Part shown: piece after piece, positions 41,927 through 51,234 of the stretch
How positions within the stretch are numbered: position 1 is the stretch's first letter
Layout: every line of letters starts with the position of its first letter
Assembly (NCBI RefSeq): GCF_900110695.1
Contig: NZ_FOEH01000001.1
Coordinates: forward strand, 372,001 to 436,000
Direction of reading: 5' to 3'
DNA: 64,000 nucleotides
Source of the DNA: Virgibacillus subterraneus
GTDB taxonomy: Bacteria; Bacillota; Bacilli; Bacillales; Amphibacillaceae
Translations under genes and position numbers: made by a program
The notes under the pieces: generated by a model
The model's input: only the letters and a program-made list of their open reading frames with translations
Told to the model about the DNA's origin: nothing
The model's database searches: none

Positions 41927-43248
41927 ATGAAGAAACAGCATGATTACACACAAGGCAATATATTAAAGCAGTTGATCATATTTTCAGGGCCGATTATGCT
42001 GACCAGTTTGCTGACAGTTTATGGGTAGGTAATTTGCTTGGTTCAAATGCGCTCGGATCTGTTGCTGTTTCGAGTACAATTATTTTTACGGTGTTATCAT
42101 TTGTTATTGGGTTAAATAATGCTGCGTTGACAATTCTGTCACAGCAAAAAGGTAAAAAAGATGATACGGGGTTAGAACGCTATCTCAATGCATTCGTCGT
42201 AATTTTGGTATTGCTTTCAGTTTTATTAGGAACTGTTGGTTATCTTATGGCTGAACAGCTTCTGCAGTCATTGGGTACACCAGAAGGCATGATGAATGAG
42301 TCGAAGACATATTTGCAAGTGAATTTCCTTGGGATATTGTTCTTGTTTGGATATAACTTTATTAGCACCGTTCTTCGTGCACTCGGTGATAGTAAAACAC
42401 CGCTTCGGTTCGTAATGCTGGCAGTAGCACTAAATATTGTACTAGATCCACTGTTCATCGCTGGCTTCAATTTGGGCATTGATGGGGCGGCATATGCAAC
42501 AATTGTGGCACAGGGAAGTGCATTTCTTTATGGAGTTATCCATGTTTTGTACCGTAAACTGGCCCCATTCTCCATGCCATCAATTCCGTCAAAAAAGGAA
42601 GTTGGCCTAATTTTAAATCTCGGCATTCCATCAGGGTTGCAAATGGCTGTTATTTCTGCAGGAGTAGCTGCAATAATGAGTGTTGTAACGATATACGGGG
42701 AAGATGTAGTCGCTGGCTTTGGTGCTGCGCAGCGTTTGGATAGTATTTTGATGCTACCGGCACATGCGCTTGGAACAGCTGTTAGCAGTATGGCTGGTCA
42801 AAATATAGGTGTTCAGAATTGGTCACGTGTGAAAAGCATAGCAAGGTTTGGTGTCCTCTACAATTTTTCTGTTATGCTTATCGTAGGAATTCTAGTCGTA
42901 TTTTTTGCGGAATACGGTATACGGCTATTTCTGCAAGATGAAGCAGCGATATCATTCGGAACAAGGTATCTGCAGATTATCGCATTATGCTATCCGTTCC
43001 TCGGGATTAATTTTATTTTAAATGGAATTGTTAGGGCGTCGGGAGCAATGTATCAGGTGCTAGTGCTCAATATTATTTCATTGTGGGTGCTTCGTTTTCC
43101 GTTAACCGCTCTTTTCTCCAACTGGCTTGGCGAAACTGGCATAGCGATTGGTATGGGATCAAGCTTTTTGGTGAGCAGCCTATTTGCTTATATGTATTAT
43201 CGATTCGGAAAATGGCGAGAGAAAGAATTGTTCGCCAAAAAGCACTAG
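41927..43248 (+). pseudogene. MATE-family efflux gene with frameshift deletion
   Basis: The gene starts at ATG 41927 (MKKQHDYTQGNILKQLIIFS) and reads to GPIMLTSLLTVYG, then stops at 42026. The protein resumes in another frame at 42013 (DSLWVGNLLGSNALG) and runs intact to 43248, giving about 12 membrane segments of a Na+- or H+-driven multidrug exporter. MATE proteins of this type normally read LLQTSYQFxDSLWVGN at this point. About seven codons plus one base are missing, as expected for a 22-nt deletion between two copies of cagtttgctg. The remaining large frame could still be read from TTG 42034 but lacks the first helix. Confidence 0.85.
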
Positions 43249-43292
43249 AAGCTTATTCTATGAAACTAACAAAAGAATGACAGAGGGATTTT

Positions 43293-43913
43293 ATGAAAAG
43301 AAAAACAAAAACAGCAATTAAACAAACAGTGGTAATAGCAGTTGTCTTGACTGGTGTATTTATCATAGTGTCCTTTCTAGCGCTTGAACGGCCAGATAGT
43401 CATCAGTTTGAAGTTTCACGCCCGTTGATAAGTGAACAGGTATGGGAATATAAGCCGACTGTTGAAAAGTATGCAAAACAGTACGGTGTAACAAAATATG
43501 TGGATGTGATGCTTGCAATGATGATGCAGGAATCCGGTGGTCGGGGGAATGACCCGATGCAGTCATCTGAAAGTTACTGCGGAGAGAGAGGATGCATAGA
43601 TGAACCAGAACTATCTATTAAACAAGGAGTCTATTACTTTTCCCAAACTATCAAACAAGCAAATGGTGACTTGAAACTAGCAATTCAGTCGTATAATTTT
43701 GGTAAAGGTTTTATCGATTACATCAACGATAATTCGGGAACGTATACCCAAGAAGCGGCTATAAATTTCTCTCAAAAAATGTATAATACCTCATCAAATA
43801 AGTCGATATATACATGTTTACGAGAAGAAGCAAAGCAATATAATGCCTGCTATGGTGATATATATTATGTTCGTGATGTAATGGAATATAGGGACGAACT
43901 TGCAAAAGAGTAG
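43293..43913 (+). CDS. Lysozyme-like secreted or membrane-anchored protein
   Basis: A 206-residue protein with an N-terminal basic head and one membrane helix (residues 12-31), then a lysozyme-like domain of the CwlT N-domain type. The catalytic-type glutamate lies in MLAMMMQESGGRG (about 73-85). Cysteines in SYCGERGCID and IYTC...YNAC may form disulfides. The motif DLKLAIQSYNFGKGFIDYI is typical of the family. It would cut the glycan backbone of peptidoglycan. It lacks the NlpC/P60 domain found in CwlT. Confidence 0.85.
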   Translation: MKRKTKTAIKQTVVIAVVLTGVFIIVSFLALERPDSHQFEVSRPLISEQVWEYKPTVEKYAKQYGVTKYVDVMLAMMMQESGGRGNDPMQSSESYCGERGCIDEPELSIKQGVYYFSQTIKQANGDLKLAIQSYNFGKGFIDYINDNSGTYTQEAAINFSQKMYNTSSNKSIYTCLREEAKQYNACYGDIYYVRDVMEYRDELAKE

Positions 43914-43962
43914 TAAGACTGAATATGGAAATGATAAAATTAAATTATAAGGAGGAATTAAC

Positions 43963-44340
43963 ATGGTAAAAGCAATACATACTGTGTATGCACCGGCTGC
44001 AATTGGACCATATTCACAGGCGATTCAGGCTGGGGATTTTATTTATGTCTCAGGGCAGATCGGAATTGATCCTGCAAATAGTGAGGTAGTTGATGGAATA
44101 GAAAAGCAAACAGAACAAGTGCTGGCAAATCTGCAGGCGATACTGACTGAAGCTGGAGCGAACTTTTCCCAGGTGGTTAAATTTACAATCTATCTTAATT
44201 CGATGGATGATTTTGCAACTGTAAATGAGATTTATGGTGGCTTTTTAACCGAACCGTATCCAGCTCGGGCAACAGTTGAAGTTAGCAGGTTACCGAAAGA
44301 CGTTCTTGTAGAAATGGACGTAATCGTATATACAAAATAA
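43963..44340 (+). CDS. ridA: RidA-family enamine/imine deaminase
   Basis: A 125-residue RidA (YjgF/YabJ) protein. Visible are the N-terminal APAAIGPYSQAIQAGDFIYVSGQIG, the middle QTEQVLANLQAILTEAGANFS, and the C-terminal PYPARATVEVSRLPKDVLVEMD, which contains the conserved arginine that holds the substrate carboxylate. It hydrolyses reactive enamines/imines formed by pyridoxal-phosphate enzymes such as threonine dehydratase. A perfect aaggagg site precedes the ATG. It is 18 nt upstream of an alcohol dehydrogenase gene and probably co-transcribed with it. Confidence 0.95.
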   Translation: MVKAIHTVYAPAAIGPYSQAIQAGDFIYVSGQIGIDPANSEVVDGIEKQTEQVLANLQAILTEAGANFSQVVKFTIYLNSMDDFATVNEIYGGFLTEPYPARATVEVSRLPKDVLVEMDVIVYTK

Positions 44341-44358
44341 CAGCAGGAGGAATATCAA

Positions 44359-45528
44359 TTGGATAATTTTACATTCTATAACCCGGTTAAATTAATTTTT
44401 GGGAAAGGTCAACTGGAAGCATTGCCTAATGAAGTTGCAGCTTACGGTAAAAAAGTGCTGCTTGTATATGGTGGTGGGAGTATAAAGAGAAATGGCGTAT
44501 ATGAAGAAGTCGTGAATCAATTAAGTAAAATAAATGCCGAGGTAGTTGAACTTTCAGGGGTAGAACCTAATCCGCGTGTTTCAACAGTTCGGAAAGGCAT
44601 TGAAATTTGCAAAAATGAAGATGTTGAATTTGTGCTTGCAGTTGGTGGAGGCAGTACGATTGATGCGACAAAAGCAATTGTAACAGGCGCTAAAACGGAT
44701 ATTGATATTTGGGATATTGTTACGAAAAAAGAGCAGGTAAACGATGCACTTCCATTTGGTACAGTCCTGACTATTGCTGCAACAGGATCTGAAATGAATG
44801 CAGGTTCGGTTATTACCAATTGGGAAACACATGAAAAACATGGCTGGGGAACACCATCAACTTTCCCTAAGTTTTCCATTCTTGATCCAAGCAATACATT
44901 TTCCGTTCCGCGTGACCAAACAGTATATGGCATTGTTGATATAATGTCACATGTGTTAGAACATTATTTTCACCAAGCAGGAAATACTCTGGTACAGGAT
45001 CGTTTTTGTGAGTCGATACTGCGTACAGTTATTGAAACAGCACCAAAATTATTGGATGACCTGGAAAACTATGAGTATCGAGAAACTATGATGTTAAGTG
45101 GAACCTTAGCATTAAATGGAATGTTGAATATGGGTTATCGTGGTGATTGGGCAACACATAATCTAGAGCATGCTGTATCAGCCGTACATGATATTCCTCA
45201 TGGTGGTGGACTCGCAATTATTTTTCCAAACTGGATGAAGCATGTATTAGATGATACGAACACAGATCGCTTTAAGCAACTTGCAGTTCGTGTGTTTAAT
45301 GTTGAAGCAGAAGGACTAAGTGATCGTGATGTTGCGCTTGAGGGAATTAATAAACTACGCGAATTCTGGAATGATATTGGAGCACCGGCTACATTAGCGG
45401 ATTACGACATCGATCAAAACACAGTTGAAGAGATGGCCGATAAGACTGTTATTGCACGTCCCGAGTTTGGTAACTTTAAGAAATTATCTCGGCAGGATTC
45501 AGTAGAAATTTTCAAAGCTAGCCTGTAA
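44359..45528 (+). CDS. Iron-containing alcohol dehydrogenase (YugJ/BdhA-like)
   Basis: A 389-residue group III alcohol dehydrogenase, NAD(P)-dependent with a divalent metal. The nucleotide-binding GGGS occurs in [14 protein letters not shown] (about 95-108). Metal ligands fit [11 protein letters not shown] (Asp/His) and the later [20 protein letters not shown] (two histidines). It resembles the butanol-dehydrogenase-like YugJ/YugK of Bacillus subtilis; the physiological substrate is unknown. The start is TTG 44359 with caggagg upstream. It follows ridA closely. Confidence 0.92.
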   Translation: MDNFTFYNPVKLIFGKGQLEALPNEVAAYGKKVLLVYGGGSIKRNGVYEEVVNQLSKINAEVVELSGVEPNPRVSTVRKGIEICKNEDVEFVLAVGGGSTIDATKAIVTGAKTDIDIWDIVTKKEQVNDALPFGTVLTIAATGSEMNAGSVITNWETHEKHGWGTPSTFPKFSILDPSNTFSVPRDQTVYGIVDIMSHVLEHYFHQAGNTLVQDRFCESILRTVIETAPKLLDDLENYEYRETMMLSGTLALNGMLNMGYRGDWATHNLEHAVSAVHDIPHGGGLAIIFPNWMKHVLDDTNTDRFKQLAVRVFNVEAEGLSDRDVALEGINKLREFWNDIGAPATLADYDIDQNTVEEMADKTVIARPEFGNFKKLSRQDSVEIFKASL

Positions 45529-45705
45529 ATGGCAATTTCCGACAAAAAATTTCCCGGGAAATAACAAAAAGTGTACTCTTCAAATAGGACGTTTCGACGC
45601 TGTAGTAAAAATGTTAATTAATAACAAGAATATATAATTTCCCTTAATAAAGAGAAGGCAGTTGTTGTAGGGAATGTGAATACACATCAGCTGTGGAACT
45701 ATATG

Positions 45706-45860
45706 ATACTCCTGCGGGCGTCGGCTAAATGTGACCAACGCAGACACTAGAACGTCCTGTTCGTCTTAATAAGCTACGAAAGACCCCGGAGCAAGGTAAC
45801 GGGCTGAGGAGGCTTGCGGCTTGCCCGCGGAAAGCGAGTACATTTCCACTGCGGCGTTAA
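45706..45860. repeat. Dispersed GC-richer intergenic element, family B (long copy)
   Basis: The stretch begins atactcctgcgggcg and includes aacgcagacactagaacg, ccccggagcaaggtaacgggctgagg and cttgcccgcggaaagcgagtacatttccactgcggcg. Its 3' third matches the element at 4580-4645. It occupies the centre of the 380-nt gap between the alcohol dehydrogenase and the YuzB gene; the gap shows no gene otherwise. Confidence 0.65.
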
Positions 45861-45896
45861 ACACCAACAATTCTTACTAATTAGAGACAAAAAGAA

Positions 45897-45931
45897 AAGA
45901 ACTAGCTGTTATTGATAAACAGCTAGTTCTT
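45897..45931. terminator. Bidirectional terminator overlapping yuzB end
   Basis: The 14-bp arms at 45897-45910 (aagaactagctgtt) and 45918-45931 include the last codons of the YuzB-like gene on the reverse strand. Confidence 0.8.
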
Positions 45932-46154
45932 CTTTTATGGCTGATCTTATTTTATCTAAACATTCTTCAGGTGTGTTACCGAAAACGCGTTTGTTGTTTA
46001 CTAGTGCATATGGCTTAACCCGACATAGCCCGCAAAATGACAAACATTCATTCATAAGCACGGCTACCTCTGGAAATTCCTTTTCGATGATATCTTCTAT
46101 ATCTAAAGTAGTGATCGCATTTCCGTCACAAACCTCAACAACGACAATTCCCAT
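45909..46154 (-). CDS. YuzB-like DUF1450 protein
   Basis: An 81-residue protein of the DUF1450 family. Conserved cysteines in VEVCDGNAIT and ECLSFCGLCRVKPYALVN (near residues 36-53), and the ending TPEECLDKIRSAIKEEL, suggest a thioredoxin-like ferredoxin fold similar to [2Fe-2S] thioredoxin-like proteins; one C-x-x-C is clear. The function is unknown. ATG 46154 is used, with aaagtgat upstream, instead of the start 19 codons earlier, which has no ribosome site. Confidence 0.83.
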   Translation of the reverse strand: MGIVVVEVCDGNAITTLDIEDIIEKEFPEVAVLMNECLSFCGLCRVKPYALVNNKRVFGNTPEECLDKIRSAIKEELAVYQ

Positions 46155-46305
46155 TGCTATCACTTTCTTTCTAATGTCTGAATAATTTATTGACTCTACT
46201 AGTTGTAGCATATCCAGTATAACAAATCAATATATTATTGTGGGGAATTTTGTTTGTTGGATTTCAGCATTTATTACTTAGTCTTCAAAGCTCCGCGGAA
46301 ATCTG

Positions 46306-47547
46306 CTACGAAGAGGAAAGTGAGTGCGTTCGCTTTCCCTCGTATTCGTGCTTATACCATGCCCCGAGCATTATAACCCCGCCTATTAAGAGCAATCCAC
46401 TAGTTACGAAAAAAACTGCGGAGAAGCCGAAGAACCCTGCTAGCATACCTCCCAGTGCAGGCCCGATGATATTTCCTAAAAACCGTAAGCTGGTATTATA
46501 CCCGAGCACTTCACCTTGCATAGATAATGGTGCTTCCTGACGTATATATGCGACTCGAACCGGAACCAATCCACCGATAGAAATTCCTAATAAAAATCTT
46601 AGTACGACTAATTGCCAAATATTGGTAACGAATGCCCCGGGCAAATAGACAATACCGGCCATGAATAATAAGAAAATCATTATTTTTGTATAGCCTATAC
46701 GGTCACCTAATCTGCCCCAGCGCTTAGCCATTAACAAATTTCCAAGTCCAGCCGCTGAGAATGCCATTCCAGAATAGAACGCTATGCTGGCCGGACCGTG
46801 TATCTCAGCTACATATAAGGACAGAATTGGTTGAATGCTAAAATGTGCAATTTGAACCAATGTGGAAATGAGCATGACGACGAGTAATACCGGGTTACGT
46901 ATGATATGCATGAGCACTTCTTTAGTAGAATAGGAAACTTGCTCCTGATTTTCATCTGAAAACTGTATTAAAATCTCTCTTACACCAAATAATACAATAA
47001 TACCAGAGAGAAATATTGTAATCGAAATCCACTTAAATGTGGACGCATATCCAAAAGCATCAGCAAGAACACCACCGAGTAATGGCCCCATTAACGCTCC
47101 AGTTATACTTCCGGTTTGCAAAGTCCCTAGCACCTGACCAGCAATTCTCCTCGGTGTCTGTGTTGAAATCATAGCCTGGGACATTGGAATAAATCCAGTA
47201 AATATCCCCATAAATAAGCGCAATAAAAAAAGCTCCCATACTGAGGAGGCAAAACCCATTAGAAGTACTGATAAACCAAGGCCTGAAGCAGAAATTATTA
47301 GAATCTTTTTCCTGCCGTACTTATCACCGATACGTCCCCAGACTGGTGAGAAAATAAAGGCAGTGACAAAGGTGATTCCGAATATCCATCCTGACCAAGT
47401 CTGCACATAAGAATCAGTGAAATTACCGAATTCTTCTATATATAATGAAATAAATGGAAGTACCATGGTAATACTTCCTGCAATGAAAAAGTTGGCGAAC
47501 CACATAATAATTAAATTTCGTTTTATATTAGGATTTTGCTCTGAAAT
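46306..47547 (-). CDS. MFS multidrug-type transporter, apparent ATT start
   Basis: A 12-segment major facilitator exporter of the MdtG/YttB-like group (FSPVWGRIGDKYGRKKILII after segment 2; a second-half copy MAKRWGRLGDRIGYTK). The first ATG of the frame is 47505, but it begins straight in the first helix and has no ribosome site. The frame is open upstream, and ATT 47547 (I/M-SEQNPNIKRNLIIMWFAN) has gaaggga at a 6-nt spacing, giving the usual short basic cytoplasmic head. No ATG, GTG or TTG lies between. Substrate unknown. Either a true ATT start or a recent start-codon mutation. Confidence 0.83.
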   Translation of the reverse strand: MSEQNPNIKRNLIIMWFANFFIAGSITMVLPFISLYIEEFGNFTDSYVQTWSGWIFGITFVTAFIFSPVWGRIGDKYGRKKILIISASGLGLSVLLMGFASSVWELFLLRLFMGIFTGFIPMSQAMISTQTPRRIAGQVLGTLQTGSITGALMGPLLGGVLADAFGYASTFKWISITIFLSGIIVLFGVREILIQFSDENQEQVSYSTKEVLMHIIRNPVLLVVMLISTLVQIAHFSIQPILSLYVAEIHGPASIAFYSGMAFSAAGLGNLLMAKRWGRLGDRIGYTKIMIFLLFMAGIVYLPGAFVTNIWQLVVLRFLLGISIGGLVPVRVAYIRQEAPLSMQGEVLGYNTSLRFLGNIIGPALGGMLAGFFGFSAVFFVTSGLLLIGGVIMLGAWYKHEYEGKRTHSLSSS

Positions 47548-47770
47548 AACAAATCCCTTCTTTCAAATTTATTTCGGTACACTAAATATATAGTAACATG
47601 AACTAATTTGAAAATTAAATGCTCATATTTAATTAACAAAATGTTAGATTGTTAAACAAATAGGGAAAAATGTATTCATGGTCATCATAAAACGTTATAA
47701 TGTATCGTAATTACTAATAGTATTAGACAAGCATAGAATAAAAAAACTGACTAATAAAGGAGTAACTGTA

Positions 47771-48673
47771 ATGATGAATAATTATTTGAAGTTGGCTGCT
47801 GTTTTTGTGTTGATAGTTGGATTGATTACTAGTCTCGCAGCTCCGGTTCAGGCTGCTAATAATGGAGGTATAAATGAAAAGTTAGGTGTTCCAATAGTTG
47901 TCTACGGAGATACCTTGTCAGATGATCAAAAAAACAAAGTAAGTGAACTACTGGATGTTAATGATCCTGAAGCGGTGAAAGAATATACAGTAACAGGTGA
48001 GGATATCGCCAATTACATTGATGGAGATCCAAATTCAAGAATGTTTTCATCAGCGAAAATCACCCGGCAAGAAAAAGGTGAGGGTCTATCAATTAATATT
48101 GTAACACCAGAAAACATTACACAAGTAACAAATGAAATGTATGCAAACGCACTCTTGACGGCTGGAGTAGAGGATGCAACAGTTGACGTAGCTTCACCTG
48201 TAAAAGTTAGCGGACACTCTGCATTAACAGGAATTTATAAGGCCTATGATGCTGAAGGACAACCCCTTGATAAGGAAAGAATGCAATTAGCTGACGAAGA
48301 ACTTGGTGTTGCAACAGATCTTGCCAAGGATGGGTTAAGTCAGGAAAAAGTAAGTGAATTGCTCACTGAAATTAAAAAAGCAATAGCTGATCAAAACCCA
48401 GCTACAAAAGAAGATGTTGAGAAAATCGTTCAGGAGCAGCTTGATAAATTGGGAATTTCATTAAGTGAAGAAGATCGTCAAATGCTAATCGATCTGTTTA
48501 ATAAAATGAAGGATTTAAATATTAACTTCGATGAAGTAAAGAATCAGCTTGATAATATTGCTTCTAAAGTTCAAGAACTTGTAAATGATGAAGGGTTTTG
48601 GAACAAAGTAGAGAATTTTTTTAAAAAGTTCGCTAACTTAATTGGAAACTTTTTTGAAGGTTTATTTAACTAG
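47771..48673 (+). CDS. YpuA-like secreted protein (DUF1002)
   Basis: A 300-residue secreted protein with a signal peptide (cleavage near AAPVQAANN, residue 29) and a DUF1002 domain: LGVPIVVYGDTLSDDQKNKV, KITRQEKGEGLSINIVTPEN, and DATVDVASPVKVSGHSALTGIYKAYD. The last 100 residues are helical and end with an aromatic amphipathic stretch (FWNKVENFFKKFANLIGNFF) that could touch the membrane. YpuA in Bacillus subtilis is associated with the cell envelope. It has a taaaggag site and stands alone with its own terminator. Confidence 0.88.
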   Translation: MMNNYLKLAAVFVLIVGLITSLAAPVQAANNGGINEKLGVPIVVYGDTLSDDQKNKVSELLDVNDPEAVKEYTVTGEDIANYIDGDPNSRMFSSAKITRQEKGEGLSINIVTPENITQVTNEMYANALLTAGVEDATVDVASPVKVSGHSALTGIYKAYDAEGQPLDKERMQLADEELGVATDLAKDGLSQEKVSELLTEIKKAIADQNPATKEDVEKIVQEQLDKLGISLSEEDRQMLIDLFNKMKDLNINFDEVKNQLDNIASKVQELVNDEGFWNKVENFFKKFANLIGNFFEGLFN

Positions 48674-48702
48674 AAATTTGGGTTTAAAAGTAATTTTAAG
48701 AT

Positions 48703-48738
48703 AAGGATTGTCCACTATGAGGCAATCCTTATCTTTTT
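48703..48738 (+). terminator. Terminator after YpuA-like gene
   Basis: The stem aaggattg (48703-48710) with caatcctt (48723-48730) is followed by atcttttt. Confidence 0.75.
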
Positions 48739-48752
48739 AAATTCATAATAGA

Positions 48753-49121
48753 TTATTGATAACCATAATAGAAAAGCACTAAAGCGACCAGCAGGGTAAG
48801 TAATGCGATACTTTGAAAACGTGCAAACTTATAGAAACGCTGACTAACTTTTGATGAAGGAAGTGGCTTTTCTTTCCATTCTTCAAGATAATCACTTTGC
48901 TTTGACATTACACTGCGAAACCTTCTGAAGCCGAATGTAACCCCATCATAGAACCCGCCCTTCATTGTGTACATTGCTAAAAATATGACAATATAAATCA
49001 GTGAAAAATAAAATGTCATGTTTATAAAGTGAACCAATGAAAAGACTGGTGCCCGCAAATATACCATAATAAAAATAATACTTATATTGAGAATCAGAAT
49101 GAACCAATTTTTCCTGTACAT
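48753..49121 (-). CDS. DUF3899 membrane protein
   Basis: A 122-residue protein with three hydrophobic segments (WFILILNISIIFIMVYL, FYFSLIYIVIFLAMYT, FQSIALLTLLVALVLFYYG) and the cytoplasmic motif GGFYDGVTFGFRRFRSVMSK, which is characteristic of DUF3899 in Bacillaceae. The function is unknown. It is convergent with the YpuA-like gene and divergent from the opp operon. Confidence 0.8.
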   Translation of the reverse strand: MYRKNWFILILNISIIFIMVYLRAPVFSLVHFINMTFYFSLIYIVIFLAMYTMKGGFYDGVTFGFRRFRSVMSKQSDYLEEWKEKPLPSSKVSQRFYKFARFQSIALLTLLVALVLFYYGYQ

Positions 49122-49273
49122 TTATCTATTCCACCTTCAAAATTACAATAATATTGAGTATATCATAGTTCATTTAAGTTGAATTGTAATAAAGTTGTAA
49201 AATAATAAAATGCTGGCAATGACCGACAGACAACCGATAGAGCGTATTGAATTTTAATTTTCTTAAAAAAGTC

Positions 49274-49303
49274 TTTACAAACTTGTAAGAAAAATTGTAT
49301 AAT
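49274..49303 (+). promoter_or_regulatory. Sigma-A-type promoter of opp operon
   Basis: A tttaca (49274-49279) and a tataat (49298-49303) are separated by 18 bp, about 65 nt before the oppA start. A strong caaggggg site follows. Confidence 0.6.
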
Positions 49304-49371
49304 TCTATTTAGTAGATAGAATCTGCTAAAAAGTCAGAAAAATTAATATTATCAAGGGGGTAATTTTCAAC

Positions 49372-51081
49372 ATGAAGTTGAAAAAAGTATGGTTTTTAGC
49401 ACTAGCTTTAATGCTAGGTCTCTTCCTCGCAGCTTGTTCCGGTGGAGATGACGGTGGCGATACGTCGTCAGAAGGCGGAGATGACACTAGCACAGAAGAA
49501 GGCAGCGGAGAAGAAACAGGTGAAGAGGAAACTTCAGAGCCTGAACAGGTAATGAACTTCATTAATGGTGACACTATTCCATCAATGGACGCTTCTATGG
49601 TTACTGATGAATATGGTATTCAGTTCCTAGGTGCTACAATGGATGGGCTTTATCGCTTGAAAGATGGAGAAGTTGTACCTGGTATTGCCACAGATCATGA
49701 AGTTAGTGAAGATGGTACTACTTGGACATTCACGCTTCGCGAAGACGCTAAATGGTCAAATGGTGACCCTGTAACGGCACATGACTTCGTTTATTCTTGG
49801 CAGCGTGCAGTAAACCCTGATACCGGATCAGAGTATGGTCCATACATGATGGGTGGCGTTATTAAAAACGCAACAGCTGTTAACTCAGGTGATGTACCTG
49901 TTAAAGAATTAGGTGTAAAAGCAGTAGATAATTACACATTTGAAGTTACACTGGAAAACCCAGTACCTTACTTTGAGTCATTAACTACATTTGCAACATA
50001 TTATCCGTTAAATAAGAAATTTGTTGAAGAGCAAGGTGACAAGTATGCTACAAGCACAGACACACTTGTTTTCAACGGACCATATACATTAGATAACTGG
50101 GAAAGCACAAGCAGTTCTTGGGAGCTTAACAAAAATGCGGACTACTGGGATGCTGAAACAGTAAAACTTGAAAAAATGACTTATGAAGTTGTAAAAGATC
50201 CACAAACAGCGGTAGACCTTTATGAATCCGGTGAAATCGACCGTGCTGGTTTATCTTCTGACCTTGTAGATCAATATTCTACACATGACGACTATCGTGT
50301 AGTACCTGAAACAGCATTATTCTATTTGAAACTTAACCAAACTGGAAGCGATGCGCTTGCAAATGTTAACATCCGTAAAGCAATTAGTAAAGCATTTGAC
50401 AAAGAAGCATTAGTTAACGAAATTCTTAACAATGGTTCACTTGTATCAACAGGATTTGTTCCTAAAGACTTCGTACAGACTCCAAGTGGCGAAGACTTCC
50501 GTGAGGCAAATGGTGATCTTGTAACACATGATGTCGAGGAAGCAAAATCACTTTGGGAAAAAGGCCTTGAAGAAATTGGTAAAGATTCTGTAACATTAGA
50601 ATTCTTAGCAGGTGATAGTGAGACAGCGAAAACAATGAACGAATATCTTGCTAATCAGCTTCAAACAAATCTTCCAGGATTAACTGTAGAATTGAAGCAA
50701 GTTCCATTTGAACAGCGTCTTGATTTGGATACAAACATGGATTACCAAATTCAGTTCGCTGGTTGGGGACCAGACTATCTTGACCCATATACCTTCTTAA
50801 ACTTATGGCTTACTGATGGTGGAAACAACAAAATGGGATTCTCAAACGAAAAATATGATTCATTGCTAGAAGAAACTGCGACAACGTTAGCACAAGATCC
50901 TGAAGCTCGTTACGCAAACTTCCTTGAAGCAGAAAAAATTCTAGCTGAACAAGCAGCTGTAGCACCTATCTATCAGAGTGCATCTGCTCAGCTAGTACGT
51001 CCAAGTGTTCAAGATGTTTACGTTAATGCGTTTGGCCCTACTTACGAATATAAATGGGCAAGCGTAGGAGCAGAAGAATAA
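49372..51081 (+). CDS. oppA: Oligopeptide ABC transporter substrate-binding lipoprotein
   Basis: A 569-residue surface lipoprotein. Signal peptide and lipobox (LFLAACSGG, lipid-bearing Cys22) are followed by an acidic Gly/Glu/Ser/Thr linker (about 23-60), then an SBP type-5 domain with the family block AKWSNGDPVTAHDFVYSWQRA. It captures oligopeptides and hands them to OppBC. It is the first gene of a complete oppABCDF cluster. A hairpin between oppA and oppB (51121-51151) fits the usual excess of binding protein over the permease. Confidence 0.94.
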   Translation: MKLKKVWFLALALMLGLFLAACSGGDDGGDTSSEGGDDTSTEEGSGEETGEEETSEPEQVMNFINGDTIPSMDASMVTDEYGIQFLGATMDGLYRLKDGEVVPGIATDHEVSEDGTTWTFTLREDAKWSNGDPVTAHDFVYSWQRAVNPDTGSEYGPYMMGGVIKNATAVNSGDVPVKELGVKAVDNYTFEVTLENPVPYFESLTTFATYYPLNKKFVEEQGDKYATSTDTLVFNGPYTLDNWESTSSSWELNKNADYWDAETVKLEKMTYEVVKDPQTAVDLYESGEIDRAGLSSDLVDQYSTHDDYRVVPETALFYLKLNQTGSDALANVNIRKAISKAFDKEALVNEILNNGSLVSTGFVPKDFVQTPSGEDFREANGDLVTHDVEEAKSLWEKGLEEIGKDSVTLEFLAGDSETAKTMNEYLANQLQTNLPGLTVELKQVPFEQRLDLDTNMDYQIQFAGWGPDYLDPYTFLNLWLTDGGNNKMGFSNEKYDSLLEETATTLAQDPEARYANFLEAEKILAEQAAVAPIYQSASAQLVRPSVQDVYVNAFGPTYEYKWASVGAEE

Positions 51082-51120
51082 AAATTATTTTAATAAAATA
51101 TGCTATAATTTGAAAGGGAA

Positions 51121-51155
51121 GAGAGTATATGACCTTATGGCATATGCTCTCTTTT
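51121..51155 (+). terminator. Intercistronic hairpin between oppA and oppB
   Basis: The 11-bp stem gagagtatatg (51121-51131) with catatgctctc (51141-51151), one G-U pair, is followed by tttt. It is probably a partial terminator or mRNA-stabilising hairpin. An extended -10 (tgctataat at 51101-51109) just before it might be an extra promoter. Confidence 0.65.
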
Positions 51156-51234
51156 GCCCTTTTCGCTAAAAAGTCATATAATATTGAATATTTTAATATC
51201 AGCACGATTAAACAGAAATTCAGGAGGTGCAGAA

